A DNA stretch of 64,000 nt from Pseudotabrizicola algicola (GCF_010915705.1 NZ_JAAIKE010000004.1:291035-355034); one strand, 5' to 3'. Positions 9,356 to 19,296 are shown, counted from the stretch's first letter. The notes: a model not told the origin generated them from the letters alone. A program made the numbers and translations.

Positions 9356-9369
9356 TGACCAAAAGGTCA
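9356..9369. promoter_or_regulatory. 14-bp perfect palindrome upstream of deoC
   Basis: TGACCAAAAGGTCA is a TGACC...GGTCA dyad starting five bases after the mrpG stop and about 80 bases before the deoC start. It is too short and lacks a T-run to be a convincing terminator, so a repressor site for the deoC-aldehyde dehydrogenase pair is the more likely reading. No binding protein can be named. Confidence 0.3.
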
Positions 9370-9448
9370 AAACAGCGCGGCGTCAGGCTTGCCGGGTGGC
9401 CGCGCCCATGCAACATTGCTGGCGATTTATTCCAGCAAAGGGCTTGCC

Positions 9449-10462
9449 GTGACCGCGCTTTCCCCAGACATGCCAGCCCCGACCACGGGGCTGGTGTCCC
9501 TGCCCCCCGCCCATCCGTCCCATGACCGCAATCCGGGCATGGCCCTCGATCTGGATTGGGTCGCCTCGGTGCAGGCCAATACCTCTGCTATCGAACGCCG
9601 CGCCGCCAGCCTTGGCGGCAGGCGCTCGGTGAAGAAAGAATATCAGGCCGCGTGGCTGCTCAAGGCCATCAGCCTGATCGACCTGACAACCCTTGCAGGC
9701 GATGACACCCCCGGCCGCGTGCAGCGCCTCTGCGCCAAGGCGCGCCAGCCCGTGCGCGCCGAAACCTTGACGGCGCTGGGCATGGAAGGGCTGACCGTCG
9801 GCGCGGTCTGCGTCTATCACGACATGGTGGAAACCGCCGTCCGCGCGCTGGAAGGCACGGCGATTCCGGTCGCCGCCGTGTCCACCGGCTTTCCGGCGGG
9901 CCTGTCGCCCTGGCACCTGCGCGTGCAGGAAATCCGTGAAAGCGTGGCCGCGGGCGCGCAGGAAATCGACATCGTGATCTCGCGCCGCCATGTGCTGACG
10001 CAGAACTGGCAGGCGCTTTACGACGAGATGCGCGAAATGCGCGAGGCCTGCGGCGAGGCGCATGTCAAGGCGATCCTCGCCACGGGCGAGCTTGGCACCT
10101 TGCGCAACGTCGCCAAGGCGTCGCTGATCTGCATGATGGCGGGGGCCGATTTCATCAAGACCTCCACGGGCAAGGAAGGCGTGAACGCCACCCTGCCCGT
10201 CTCGCTCACCATGATCCGCGCCATCCGTGACTATCAGGACCGCACCGGAATCCTCGTCGGCTACAAACCTGCAGGCGGCATCGCCAAGGCCAAGGACGCG
10301 CTGCTCTATCTCGCGCTGATGAAGGACGAACTCGGCCACCCGTGGCTGCAACCCGACCTGTTCCGCTTTGGCGCTTCCTCGCTCCTCGGCGATATCGAGC
10401 GGCAACTGGAACATCACCTGACCGGCCATTACTCGGCCGCAAACCGCCACGCGATGGGCTGA
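9449..10462 (+). CDS. deoC: Deoxyribose-phosphate aldolase
   Basis: Splits 2-deoxy-D-ribose 5-phosphate into glyceraldehyde 3-phosphate and acetaldehyde in deoxynucleoside catabolism. The TIM-barrel enzyme shows the Schiff-base lysine motif FIKTSTGK and the second active-site lysine in VGYKPAGGI, plus IDLTTLAGDDTP near the N-terminus. The GTG at 9449, with AAAGGG six bases before it, gives 337 residues; the ATG at 9470 is an alternative and an upstream ATG at 9389 is unlikely. The next gene starts three bases after the stop and encodes an aldehyde dehydrogenase that could remove the acetaldehyde. deoD lies about 34 kb away. Confidence 0.88.
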   Translation: MTALSPDMPAPTTGLVSLPPAHPSHDRNPGMALDLDWVASVQANTSAIERRAASLGGRRSVKKEYQAAWLLKAISLIDLTTLAGDDTPGRVQRLCAKARQPVRAETLTALGMEGLTVGAVCVYHDMVETAVRALEGTAIPVAAVSTGFPAGLSPWHLRVQEIRESVAAGAQEIDIVISRRHVLTQNWQALYDEMREMREACGEAHVKAILATGELGTLRNVAKASLICMMAGADFIKTSTGKEGVNATLPVSLTMIRAIRDYQDRTGILVGYKPAGGIAKAKDALLYLALMKDELGHPWLQPDLFRFGASSLLGDIERQLEHHLTGHYSAANRHAMG

Positions 10463-10465
10463 GCC

Positions 10466-12805
10466 ATGACGATCAAAGAGATTTTCAACACCATGTCCTA
10501 TGGCCCCGCCCCCGAATCCAGTGCCGAGGCGCAGGCATGGCTTGCCACGCATCCCGCAGGCTTCGGCCATTTCATCGACGGCACCTTCACCGCGCCCGAG
10601 GCGCTGTTCGAAAGCCGCAATCCGGCCACTGGCGCGGTGCTGGCACGGGTCAGCCAAGGCTCCCCGGCCAGCGTGGACGCCGCCGTTGCCGCCGCCCGCC
10701 GCGCGCAACCCAAATGGGCGCGCCTTGCCCCGCACAAACGCGCGCAATATCTCTATGCCCTTGCGCGGCTGGTGCAGAAACACGCCCGCTTGCTCGCGGT
10801 GCTGGAAAGCCTCGACAACGGCAAGCCGATCCGCGAATCCCGCGACATCGACCTGCCCTTGGTGGCGCGGCATTTTTACTACCACGCGGGCCTTGCCCAG
10901 CTTGCTCCTGCCGAACAGCCGGGCATGGAACCCTTGGGCGTCTGCGGCGCCATCATCCCGTGGAACTTCCCGCTTCTGATGCTGGCGTGGAAGGTGGCCC
11001 CCGCCTTGGCGGCGGGCAATACGGTGGTGCTGAAACCCGCCGAATACACGCCGCTGACCGCCCTGCTGTTTGCCGAAATCAGCCGCGAGGCGGGCCTGCC
11101 CAAGGGCGTGCTGAACATCGTCACCGGCGATGGTGACACAGGCGCGGCGCTGGTCGATCACCCCGGCGTCGACAAGATCGCCTTCACCGGGTCCACCTCG
11201 GTGGGCAAATCCATCCGCCGCGCCACGGCAGGCAGCGGCAAGGCGCTTACCTTGGAACTGGGCGGCAAATCGCCCTACATCGTCTTTGACGACGCCGATC
11301 TCGACTCGGCTGTCGAAGGGCTGGTCGATGCCATCTGGTTCAACGGCGGGCAGGTCTGCTGCGCCGGATCGCGCCTTCTGGTGCAGGAAGGCGTGGCCGA
11401 ACGCTTCCACACCAAGCTGAAGCGCCGGATGGACGGACTGCGCATCGGCGATCCGCTCGACAAATGCATCGACGTGGGCGCAGTCGTGGACCCTGTGCAA
11501 CTGGCCACCATCACCCGTCTGGTCGATGCGTCCGAGGGCGAGAAATACACCGCCGCAACCCCGATGCCATCGGGCTGTTTCTATCCCCCCACCCTCATCA
11601 TCGGCCTGTCGGCGGCATCCCCGCTGATGCAGGAAGAGATCTTCGGTCCGGTTCTGGTCAGCATGACCTTCCGCACCCCTGCCGAGGCGGTGGAGCTCGC
11701 GAACAACACGCGCTACGGCCTTGCCGCAACGGTCTGGACCGAGAATGTGAATCTTGCGCTCGACATCGCGCCCAAACTTCGGGCGGGCGTGGTCTGGATC
11801 AATGGCACCAACATGTTCGATGCGGCGGCAGGCTTCGGAGGCGTGCGCGAAAGCGGCTTTGGCCGTGAAGGCGGCTGGGAGGGGCTGCTCGCCTATCTGC
11901 GCCCCGCAGGCAAACCGGCCGCGCTCAAACCCGTCCGCGCCCTGCCGGCACCCGGATCGGCCACCGTCGAAGGACTGGACCGCACCGCAAAGCTGTTCAT
12001 CGGCGGCAAGCAGGCCCGCCCCGATGGCGGCTATTCGCAAGCGGTCTATGGCCCCAAGGGTGCGCTTCTGGGCCATGTCGGCATCGGCAACCGCAAGGAC
12101 ATCCGCAACGCGGTCGAGGCGGCGCAGGCCGCCAAGGGCTGGGCCCGCGCCTCGGCCCACAACCGCGCGCAGATCCTGTTCTACATCGCCGAGAACCTCT
12201 CGGCCCGTGCCGATGAATTCGCCGCCCGCCTCACCGCGCAAACCGGCACCTCGGGCCGCGCCGAGGTGGACGCCGCCATCGCCCGCCTGTTCAGCTATGC
12301 GGCTTGGGCCGACAAGTTTGACGGCGCGGTCAAATCCGTGCCGATCCGCGGCGTGGCCTTGGCGATGAACGAGCCTTGCGGCGTCATCGCCGCCCTTTGC
12401 CCCGACGAGTCGCCGCTTCTGGGCCTCGTCTCGGTGATCGCCCCCGCCATCGCGATGGGCAACACCTGTGTTCTGGTGCCGTCACAGCCCTTCCCGCTGT
12501 CGGCGACCGACTTCTATCAGGTGCTGGAAACCTCGGACCTGCCAGCCGGTGTGGTGAACATCGTCACCGGCCCCCATGCCGATCTTGCCAAACCGCTGGC
12601 CGGCCACATGGATATCGACGCGGTCTGGAGCTTTTCGTCATCCGATGTCTCGCAGGTGATCGAAACGGAATCGGCCACCAACCTCAAGCGGACATGGGTC
12701 AACCACGGGCGTGCGCGCGACTGGATGGCCCCGGACTCCGAAGGCCGCAGCTTCTTGCGGCAGGCGACAGAGGTGAAAACCGTCTGGGTGCCTTACGGCG
12801 AATAG
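10466..12805 (+). CDS. Double-domain aldehyde dehydrogenase, ALDH16 type
   Basis: NAD-dependent aldehyde dehydrogenase of 779 residues with two ALDH domains in tandem. The first (about 1-480) has the full active site: WNFPLLMLAWKVAPAL, TLELGGKSPYIVFDDAD with the general-base Glu, and FNGGQVCCAGSR with catalytic Cys298. The second (about 500-775) keeps the Rossmann start (ALAMNEPCGVIAAL) and ends early without a catalytic Cys/Glu pair. This is the layout of the ALDH16 family, where the second domain is non-catalytic. Three bases after deoC, it probably oxidises acetaldehyde from deoxyribose breakdown, though the substrate is inferred. Confidence 0.88.
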   Translation: MTIKEIFNTMSYGPAPESSAEAQAWLATHPAGFGHFIDGTFTAPEALFESRNPATGAVLARVSQGSPASVDAAVAAARRAQPKWARLAPHKRAQYLYALARLVQKHARLLAVLESLDNGKPIRESRDIDLPLVARHFYYHAGLAQLAPAEQPGMEPLGVCGAIIPWNFPLLMLAWKVAPALAAGNTVVLKPAEYTPLTALLFAEISREAGLPKGVLNIVTGDGDTGAALVDHPGVDKIAFTGSTSVGKSIRRATAGSGKALTLELGGKSPYIVFDDADLDSAVEGLVDAIWFNGGQVCCAGSRLLVQEGVAERFHTKLKRRMDGLRIGDPLDKCIDVGAVVDPVQLATITRLVDASEGEKYTAATPMPSGCFYPPTLIIGLSAASPLMQEEIFGPVLVSMTFRTPAEAVELANNTRYGLAATVWTENVNLALDIAPKLRAGVVWINGTNMFDAAAGFGGVRESGFGREGGWEGLLAYLRPAGKPAALKPVRALPAPGSATVEGLDRTAKLFIGGKQARPDGGYSQAVYGPKGALLGHVGIGNRKDIRNAVEAAQAAKGWARASAHNRAQILFYIAENLSARADEFAARLTAQTGTSGRAEVDAAIARLFSYAAWADKFDGAVKSVPIRGVALAMNEPCGVIAALCPDESPLLGLVSVIAPAIAMGNTCVLVPSQPFPLSATDFYQVLETSDLPAGVVNIVTGPHADLAKPLAGHMDIDAVWSFSSSDVSQVIETESATNLKRTWVNHGRARDWMAPDSEGRSFLRQATEVKTVWVPYGE

Positions 12806-12817
12806 ACCGCGCAACAC

Positions 12818-13372
12818 TCAGGCGCGACCCGCTGTCGCCGAAAGCGTCAGCGGGTCGATGCCCAGCGTTTTCAACGCGTTCACCCATTTGCTGCTGTCGT
12901 CCCGCGCAAAGACCAGATCGGGCGGCGCATCGGCCAAAAGCCAGTCGTTGCGCAGAATCTCGGACTCAAGCTGCCCCGGCCCCCAGCCGGAATAACCCAG
13001 GGCCAGCAGCGCGGCATCCGGCCCACCCCCCTGAGCCAGGGCCTGCAGAATATCGAGCGTCGCCGTCATGTGATAGCCGCCCGGCATCGTCATCGTGGCA
13101 GGGCCGCGCGGGTAATCGGACGAGTGCAGCACAAAGCCGCGCCCGCGTTCCACCGGCCCGCCAAAATGCACGCGAATGTCCCGCCCTTCGGGCGCGCGCG
13201 AGATGTCCAGATGCTCCAGCAAACCGGAAAAACTCAGATCCGGCGTAGGCTTGTTGACGATAAGCCCCATCGTGCCATCAGAGGAATGGGCGCAGATCAA
13301 GATCACGCTCCGGTCAAATCGCGCATCCCCCATGCCGGGCATCGCGATCAGCAACTTGCCGTCAAGGTCCAT
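12818..13372 (-). CDS. yqgE: YqgE/AlgH family protein
   Basis: Cytoplasmic protein of the UPF0301 (YqgE/AlgH) family, molecular role still unclear. The 184-residue length is standard. The family start LDGKLLIAMPGMGDARFDRS, IVNKPTPDLSF, VHFGGPVERGRGFVLH and LGYSGWGPGQLESEI are all present. The ATG at 13372 was chosen over one 27 codons upstream because the family begins right before this motif. Convergent with the aldehyde dehydrogenase gene (12-bp gap) and divergent from the DsbD-domain gene. Confidence 0.9.
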   Translation of the reverse strand: MDLDGKLLIAMPGMGDARFDRSVILICAHSSDGTMGLIVNKPTPDLSFSGLLEHLDISRAPEGRDIRVHFGGPVERGRGFVLHSSDYPRGPATMTMPGGYHMTATLDILQALAQGGGPDAALLALGYSGWGPGQLESEILRNDWLLADAPPDLVFARDDSSKWVNALKTLGIDPLTLSATAGRA

Positions 13373-13505
13373 CGTCTCGGTCTCCCGTTCTGCCTCTCGG
13401 TCTTGCCCCTCGCTGCCAACATGATGCTGATGCAGCCATGCCTCAAGAGGCAAGTGCTACATTTGCTTCCCGTCTTTGTGACTTTCCATTCACGGGCCAC
13501 TCCTT

Positions 13506-14333
13506 ATGTTTCGACCCATGATACGCGCCCTTGCCCTTTGCCTTGTCCTTGGCCCCACTGTCGCCGCGACTGCCGTGCAGGCGCAATCGGTCCTGCTGTC
13601 CGATGTGGTGCAAGGCGAATTCCGGCCCGGCTGGCAGACCGCCTCCGGCACCCATATGGCGGCCTTGCACCTGCAACTTGCCCCGAACTGGAAAACCTAC
13701 TGGCGCGCGCCGGGCGATGCGGGCATCCCGCCGCAATTCGACTGGGCCGGATCGGAAAACGTGGGCGCGGTGCGCTTTCACTGGCCTGCCCCCGATGTGT
13801 TCCAGACCAACGGAATGCAGACCGTCGGTTATCATGACGAACTGGTGCTGCCGATCGAGGTGACGCCGAAAGACCCGCGCAAACCGGTGCGGCTGCGGGC
13901 ATCGGTGGACCTCGGGGTATGCAAAGACATCTGCATTCCGGCCACACTGATGCTCGGCACGGCCCTGCCCGGTCCGGGTAACCCTGACAGCGCCATCAAC
14001 GCCGCCCTGCGCGCAAGACCCTCCACCGCCGCCGAGGCGGGGTTGACCCGCATCACCTGCACGGTCGAGGCCATCCGCGACGGTCTGCGCATCACGGCGC
14101 GGATGGACATGCCGCCGCAGGGCCAGACCGAGGTCGTGGTGTTCGAGCCGGGCCTTGCCAACATCTGGGTGTCCGAAGCGCAGGTGCAGCGCAGCGGCGG
14201 CAGCCTGACCGCCGTCGCCGAAATGGTGCCGCCCTCCGGCGCGCCGTTCGCGCTCAACCGCAGCGCCGTGGTCGTGACCGTGATCGCCGGCGAAGGCCGT
14301 GCGGTCGAAATCCGCGGCTGCCCCGCCGACTGA
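13506..14333 (+). CDS. Periplasmic DsbD N-terminal-domain protein
   Basis: Secreted protein of 275 residues with a signal peptide (ALALCLVLGPTVAATAVQA, cleavage near residue 27) followed by the immunoglobulin-like thiol-disulphide domain found at the N-terminus of DsbD. A conserved pair of cysteines in CKDICIPA (about residues 140-144) is the likely redox centre, with extra Cys near the C-terminus. No membrane DsbD core is fused, so electrons must come from a separate DsbD/CcdA-type protein not seen here. An ATG four codons downstream is an alternative start. Function as a thiol-redox shuttle is inferred from the domain. Confidence 0.78.
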   Translation: MFRPMIRALALCLVLGPTVAATAVQAQSVLLSDVVQGEFRPGWQTASGTHMAALHLQLAPNWKTYWRAPGDAGIPPQFDWAGSENVGAVRFHWPAPDVFQTNGMQTVGYHDELVLPIEVTPKDPRKPVRLRASVDLGVCKDICIPATLMLGTALPGPGNPDSAINAALRARPSTAAEAGLTRITCTVEAIRDGLRITARMDMPPQGQTEVVVFEPGLANIWVSEAQVQRSGGSLTAVAEMVPPSGAPFALNRSAVVVTVIAGEGRAVEIRGCPAD

Positions 14334-14374
14334 CGCCGAGGGCTGGCGTCCTTCTCCGGCCTTATCGGACCTCC

Positions 14375-17300
14375 CTACCGCCGCACCGCGCGCAGCCGCG
14401 TGATGCCGTAGACGACAAGGGTGACCCCTACGGCCCCCAGCGCGAACAGCCCCAAGGCCAGCCCCTGCGACAAGATCGGCAGACCGGGAAGCTGACTGCC
14501 CAGCAGCGCCGGCCCGAGGGTCGCGGCAAAGATCAGCGCCAGCACCGCCGCGGTTCCCGCCAACAGCCCGCGTGGCCCGCGCCGCAACCCGCGCGACAAG
14601 GCGCGAAACCGCTTGCCGATGTCCTGTTGCACCGCCATCAGCGCCGGCACGACGATCAGAACCAGAAACATCCCGAACGCCAGTCCGTAAACGAGGGTCA
14701 CCACCGTGGGCTTGAGGAATTCGGCCTGCGAGCTGCGTTCGAACAGCAGCGGCGACAGGCCGAACACCGTGGTCATCGTGGTCAGCAGCACCGCGCGGAA
14801 ACGGTCGGCCACCCCGTCGATGATCGCCGGAATCAGCCCGCGCTTTTCGGCATATTCGTCGATGGTCGAAACCAGCACGATGGAATCGTTGATGATGATT
14901 CCCGACATGCCGATCAGCCCGACGATGGAAAACATCGACAGCGGCACGCCCCAATGTACATGCCCCCACATCGCCCCGATCAGGCCGAAGGGAATCACCG
15001 ACATCACCACCAGCGGACGGCTCCAGCTGGCGAAAATCCACGCAAGACACAGGTAAATCCCCAGCAGGCACAGGATCACCGCCGTGCCTGCTTCGCCCAG
15101 AAACGCGTTCTGCTGCGCGACCAGTCCGCCCTGACGGCTCTCCACCCCGAATTGCTCTTCGATCTCGGGCAGGATCGTCTCGCGGATCGTCGCCTGGATC
15201 TCGGCGGCCCGCGCCGGATCATCCTCGGCCAGATCGCCCGAGACGGTCACCACCCGCAGGCCGTTCTCGCGCCGGATCGTCGAGAATCCGGCCTGCCGCT
15301 CCACCGTCACGATATCGGCCAAAGGCACATAGGCGCCGCCCGGCGCACGCATCAGCGTGGCATCGAGAAAATCTGCGGTCAACTCGCGGCGCGGCAGCTC
15401 CAGCCGGATCGAGGCAGACCGTGGCCCGTCGGGATAGGTCGCGGCCTCGATCCCGTTCAGCCGGTCGCGCAGGCTGCGTCCCAACTCGTCAATGGCAAAG
15501 CCAAGCGCCTGCCCCAAAGGCGTCAGGTTCAGGACAAGCTCTTCCTTGTCATAGGCGAGCGAATCTTCCAGCGCCGATACTTCGGGGTAGACCGCCAGCC
15601 GCGCCTTCAGCGCCTCGGCCGCCGCCTTCAGCCCCGCTGCATCCGCGCCGTAAAGATCAATCGACAGGGCATCGCCCCCCGGTCCGAAGCGCCCACCCCG
15701 GAACGACAGTTCCTCCATCAGCGGATGCCCGCGCACCTCTTCCTGCAAGGCGCTCACAAACACATTGCTGGAATAGGGCCGCGCATCGGGGTTGATCAGC
15801 TCGATCGAGATGCTGCCCAGAAGGTCGGCATCCTTGCCCTCTGCACTGGCCAGTCCCCGCCCGCCCGATCCGCCCACCTCGGCCATCGCAAATGTGATGG
15901 GGTTGACGCCATGCTCGGCCTCGAACCGCGCGCCCACCGCTTCGGCGGCGCGCTGCACCTCCCGCATCAGTTCGATCGTGTCGCTGCGCGCGGCCCCCGG
16001 CAGCATCGAGAAATTGCCGGTCACCGAGGCCTGCTCGGGCGCGTTGAAAAAGCGGAACGGCAGATCGCCGCGGATGAACAGCGCGGCCGAGGCGGCAAAG
16101 AGCGCGACCGACCCCGCCAGAACCGGATAGCGCGCCACGATCAGCAGCCGCATCGCGGGCTTCACCACCCGCACGCCGAACCAAGCCATGCCGCGGTTCA
16201 CCTGCCGCGACGGCCAGTCATACCACTTTTCCTGCTTTGCCTTGGCAATCGCATGCGCCATGTGGTTCGGCAGGATCAGGAAACACTCCACCAGAGAGGC
16301 GATCAGCACGGCAATCACCGTGAAGGGAATGTCGCGGATCAGCCCCCCGAACCGCCCGCCAATCGCCACCAGCCCGAAAAAGGCGATCACCGTCGTCAGG
16401 GTCGAGGCGACCACCGGCTGCGCCATGCGCATCGCCCCGCGCTCGGCGGCCTCTACAGCGCCCTCACCCAGATGCCGCGCGCGGAAATCGGCATGCTCGC
16501 CCACCACGATGGCATCATCCACCACGATGCCCAGCATGATGATCAGCGCGAACAGCGAGATCATGTTCAGCGTCAGCCCCGCAGCATACATCACCGCCAC
16601 CGCCGCCAGCATCGCAACCGGAATCCCCGCCGCCACCCAGAACGCCGTGCGTGCATTCAGGAACAGGAACAACAGCAACACCACCAGCGCCAACCCGCTC
16701 AGCGCATTGTCCAGCAGCAGATACAGCCGGTCGGTGATCTCCTCGGCCCGCGCCCGCACCAGATCGACCGTCACCCCCGGCGGCAGCGAAAGCTGCATCT
16801 CGGCGGCAACCTCCTCGACGCTGCGCTGCATGCGGATGGCATCGCCCTCGGCGTTGCGGTCCACCCGCACCGTCATGGCAGGATTCTCGCCGACATAGCT
16901 CGCCCGCCCCGAATCCGGCCCCACCGCGCGCAAGGTGGCGACGTCGCCCACCGTCACCTTGGTGCCATCGGGAAGGCTGCGCAGCACCACGCCTGCAAGT
17001 TCGGCGGCGCTGCGCCGCTCGGTCCCCGTGCGCACCCGCGCCGAGCCGTCGCCGACATTGCCCGCCGGATTGGTCTGCACCGCCGCCCCGATGGCCGTGG
17101 CGATCTCGCGCAGGGTGATGTCATGCCGGATCATCGCGACCGATGGCACCTCGATCACGGTTTGCGGGCTGGCCATGCCGCGAATGGTGGTGCGGGTGAT
17201 CCCCTCCTGAAACAGCCGCGCGACAAATTCATCTGCAAAGCGCGCTAGCTGGTCCACCCCCACCGGCCCCGTGATGACCACATCGGTGACCTGATCGCGC

Positions 17301-17725
17301 CACTGGCTGCGGGTGATGCGCGGCTCTTCCGCCTCGGACGGCAGGTTGTTCACCGAATTGACCGCAGCCTGCACATCCTCGGCGGCCTGCGTCAGATCGG
17401 TGCCGGGCTCGAATTCCAGCACGATGCGCCCCGAGCCTTCCGCCGCCCGCGACACCGCGTTCGACACGCCATCCACCGCCAGCAGCGCAGGTTCCAGCAC
17501 CTGCACGATGGCGCGGTCCACGTCTTCCGCCCCGGCCCCGCTCCACGCGACAGAAACTTGCACTTCGGCCACGACCACATCGGGAAAATACTGCGCCCGG
17601 ATGCGGGACGAGGCCACAATTCCCGCCACGATCAGCAGCACGAACAGCAGGTTCGCCAAGGTGCGATGGCGCGTGAAATAGGAAATCAGCCCGCCGGCCC
17701 GCCCGCCGCCCTGCGCGATCTTCAT
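14375..17725 (-). CDS. RND family efflux transporter, inner-membrane pump
   Basis: Proton-driven RND exporter of 1116 residues, within the usual length of AcrB-like pumps. It has a membrane segment right after the N-terminus (LANLLFVLLIVAGIVAS), two large periplasmic loops and two sets of six helices. The proton-relay aspartates are visible in GIVVDDAIVVGEHADF (about residue 405), and the second half has GLIGMSGIIINDSIVLV. The start lies three bases after the stop of the adaptor gene, so the two form an operon. No outer-membrane channel gene is present in the window. Substrates cannot be predicted. Confidence 0.9.
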   Translation of the reverse strand: MKIAQGGGRAGGLISYFTRHRTLANLLFVLLIVAGIVASSRIRAQYFPDVVVAEVQVSVAWSGAGAEDVDRAIVQVLEPALLAVDGVSNAVSRAAEGSGRIVLEFEPGTDLTQAAEDVQAAVNSVNNLPSEAEEPRITRSQWRDQVTDVVITGPVGVDQLARFADEFVARLFQEGITRTTIRGMASPQTVIEVPSVAMIRHDITLREIATAIGAAVQTNPAGNVGDGSARVRTGTERRSAAELAGVVLRSLPDGTKVTVGDVATLRAVGPDSGRASYVGENPAMTVRVDRNAEGDAIRMQRSVEEVAAEMQLSLPPGVTVDLVRARAEEITDRLYLLLDNALSGLALVVLLLFLFLNARTAFWVAAGIPVAMLAAVAVMYAAGLTLNMISLFALIIMLGIVVDDAIVVGEHADFRARHLGEGAVEAAERGAMRMAQPVVASTLTTVIAFFGLVAIGGRFGGLIRDIPFTVIAVLIASLVECFLILPNHMAHAIAKAKQEKWYDWPSRQVNRGMAWFGVRVVKPAMRLLIVARYPVLAGSVALFAASAALFIRGDLPFRFFNAPEQASVTGNFSMLPGAARSDTIELMREVQRAAEAVGARFEAEHGVNPITFAMAEVGGSGGRGLASAEGKDADLLGSISIELINPDARPYSSNVFVSALQEEVRGHPLMEELSFRGGRFGPGGDALSIDLYGADAAGLKAAAEALKARLAVYPEVSALEDSLAYDKEELVLNLTPLGQALGFAIDELGRSLRDRLNGIEAATYPDGPRSASIRLELPRRELTADFLDATLMRAPGGAYVPLADIVTVERQAGFSTIRRENGLRVVTVSGDLAEDDPARAAEIQATIRETILPEIEEQFGVESRQGGLVAQQNAFLGEAGTAVILCLLGIYLCLAWIFASWSRPLVVMSVIPFGLIGAMWGHVHWGVPLSMFSIVGLIGMSGIIINDSIVLVSTIDEYAEKRGLIPAIIDGVADRFRAVLLTTMTTVFGLSPLLFERSSQAEFLKPTVVTLVYGLAFGMFLVLIVVPALMAVQQDIGKRFRALSRGLRRGPRGLLAGTAAVLALIFAATLGPALLGSQLPGLPILSQGLALGLFALGAVGVTLVVYGITRLRAVRR

Positions 17726-17728
17726 GGC

Positions 17729-19201
17729 CTAGCCCCCCATCCGGCTTTCAAGGCGCGCGACCACCTGCGCAGGCACCTGTTCCTGCGCCAGTTGCTCCAG
17801 CATCCGCGCCTTCGCCTCCTCCGGCATCCGGCTGTTCGCCTCGACCATCGCGATCAATCCGGCCCTGCGCTCCGGCGTCAGCGTGATGGTATCAGGCGCG
17901 GCAGGTGCGACTGCGGCCGCCTCTTCCGCCGCCCCCGGTCGGATCGGGTTGATCCGGATACCAGCACCCAGCAGCGGCGAGCGTTCCAGCACCACCTCGC
18001 GCCCTGCAATCGCGCTGGCATCAACGATCACATCATCGCCCTGCCGGCGCAGCACAGGCACCACCTGCACCTCAAGGCGGTCGCCCGCCCCCAGCACCAG
18101 AACCCCGCCCGCGCTGTCCACCGCCGTGGCCGGCAACAGCGCAACGCCCGAAACCTCCGGCTCGGAGATCGCCACCGTCACGAAATCGCCGGGCCGAAAG
18201 CCGCGCGCGCCTTCCAGCGAAGCATAGACCAGCCGCCCCGTCGCGCCCTCGCCCACCGCAGCGCCCACGCGCTCGACGCGGCCCGTCGCCGCAATCTCCG
18301 CGCCCAGCACATCCAGCGACACCGCAACCGGCGCAAGGATCAGCCCGCCTGCATCATCCAGCAGCCGCGAGAATTGCGCCGTCGACAGGCGGAACGACAC
18401 TTCCAGCCGATCAGGGTCGATCAGTTCGGCCAGCCGCTCATTGGCCCCGACGAGCCCGCCCGCGACCACCGAAACGCCGTTCAGCCGTCCGGTGAAACTG
18501 GCGCGGATCACCGTATCCTCCAGCGCGCGCTCGGCTTCGGCCAGCGCAATCGCCGCACGCGACCGGTTTGACGCCGCCTGATCCACCCGCGCCTCGGCCT
18601 GCGCCAAAGCCGAACGGCGCGACAGCACCGCCTGCTGCGCCGAGGACAGCGCCAACGCCGCCGTTTCCACCGCCGCAGGCGAGCCGACGCCGCGCCGCTG
18701 CAAATCCTCTTGCCGGGTCAGCGCCTGTCCGCGCAATTCGGCCTGTGCCTCTGCCGCCGCCAGATCATCGCGCGCCAGAAGCAGACCGCGCTCCGCATCG
18801 CGCCCCTCGGCCTCGGCCTCGCGCAGGCCTGCCTGCGCCAGATCGCGCGCCGATGTGGCATCAGCAGGGTCCAGCCGCACCAGCACCTGCCCTTCGGTCA
18901 CCGTGGCACCATCCTCGACGCCCTCGGCAATCTCCAGCACCCGCCCCCCGCGCGGCGCGCGCAGTTCCAGCGTGCGGCGCGAGCGGATTTCGCCAAAGGC
19001 CACCGTCTGCGGCACCAGCACGCCCGGCGTCACCGTCACCACATTGGCCGTGAACACCCGCTCGCGCGCAGGCTGCCCCGGCCTTTGCGTCGACAGGCGC
19101 TCTGCCACCGCCCCCGCGATCAGGCTGGCCGCCAGCGCAAGCAGAGCCACAGTCATGGCGGCCAGAAACAGACCGGTGAGGGATCGTGCCAGAAATCGCA
19201 T
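17729..19201 (-). CDS. RND efflux periplasmic adaptor (membrane fusion protein)
   Basis: Periplasmic adaptor linking the RND pump to an outer-membrane channel. The 490-residue protein has an N-terminal membrane anchor (LFLAAMTVALLALAASLIAGAV), a lipoyl/barrel-sandwich half-motif (ILEIAEGVEDGATVTEGQVLVRLDP), a long alpha-helical hairpin and a second half-motif (IRASFTGRLNGVSVVAGGLV). An unusual acidic C-terminal extension of about 60 residues (ITLTPERRAGLIAMVEANSR, then an E/Q-rich helix) follows the barrel domains. First gene of the two-gene efflux operon. Confidence 0.88.
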   Translation of the reverse strand: MRFLARSLTGLFLAAMTVALLALAASLIAGAVAERLSTQRPGQPARERVFTANVVTVTPGVLVPQTVAFGEIRSRRTLELRAPRGGRVLEIAEGVEDGATVTEGQVLVRLDPADATSARDLAQAGLREAEAEGRDAERGLLLARDDLAAAEAQAELRGQALTRQEDLQRRGVGSPAAVETAALALSSAQQAVLSRRSALAQAEARVDQAASNRSRAAIALAEAERALEDTVIRASFTGRLNGVSVVAGGLVGANERLAELIDPDRLEVSFRLSTAQFSRLLDDAGGLILAPVAVSLDVLGAEIAATGRVERVGAAVGEGATGRLVYASLEGARGFRPGDFVTVAISEPEVSGVALLPATAVDSAGGVLVLGAGDRLEVQVVPVLRRQGDDVIVDASAIAGREVVLERSPLLGAGIRINPIRPGAAEEAAAVAPAAPDTITLTPERRAGLIAMVEANSRMPEEAKARMLEQLAQEQVPAQVVARLESRMGG

Positions 19202-19296
19202 GCAGGCTCCGCGTCATGACGTCGTAAAAACAGTAGCGCACACCCTACAAGCGTCCAACCACAAGCCTGTTACGCCGCCCGCGCGGCTTTCCGTCG

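Noticed and set aside
9383..12241. Minus-strand open frame of about 950 codons over deoC and the aldehyde dehydrogenase
   Set aside because: Antisense shadow of two genes with clear catalytic motifs; composition artefact.
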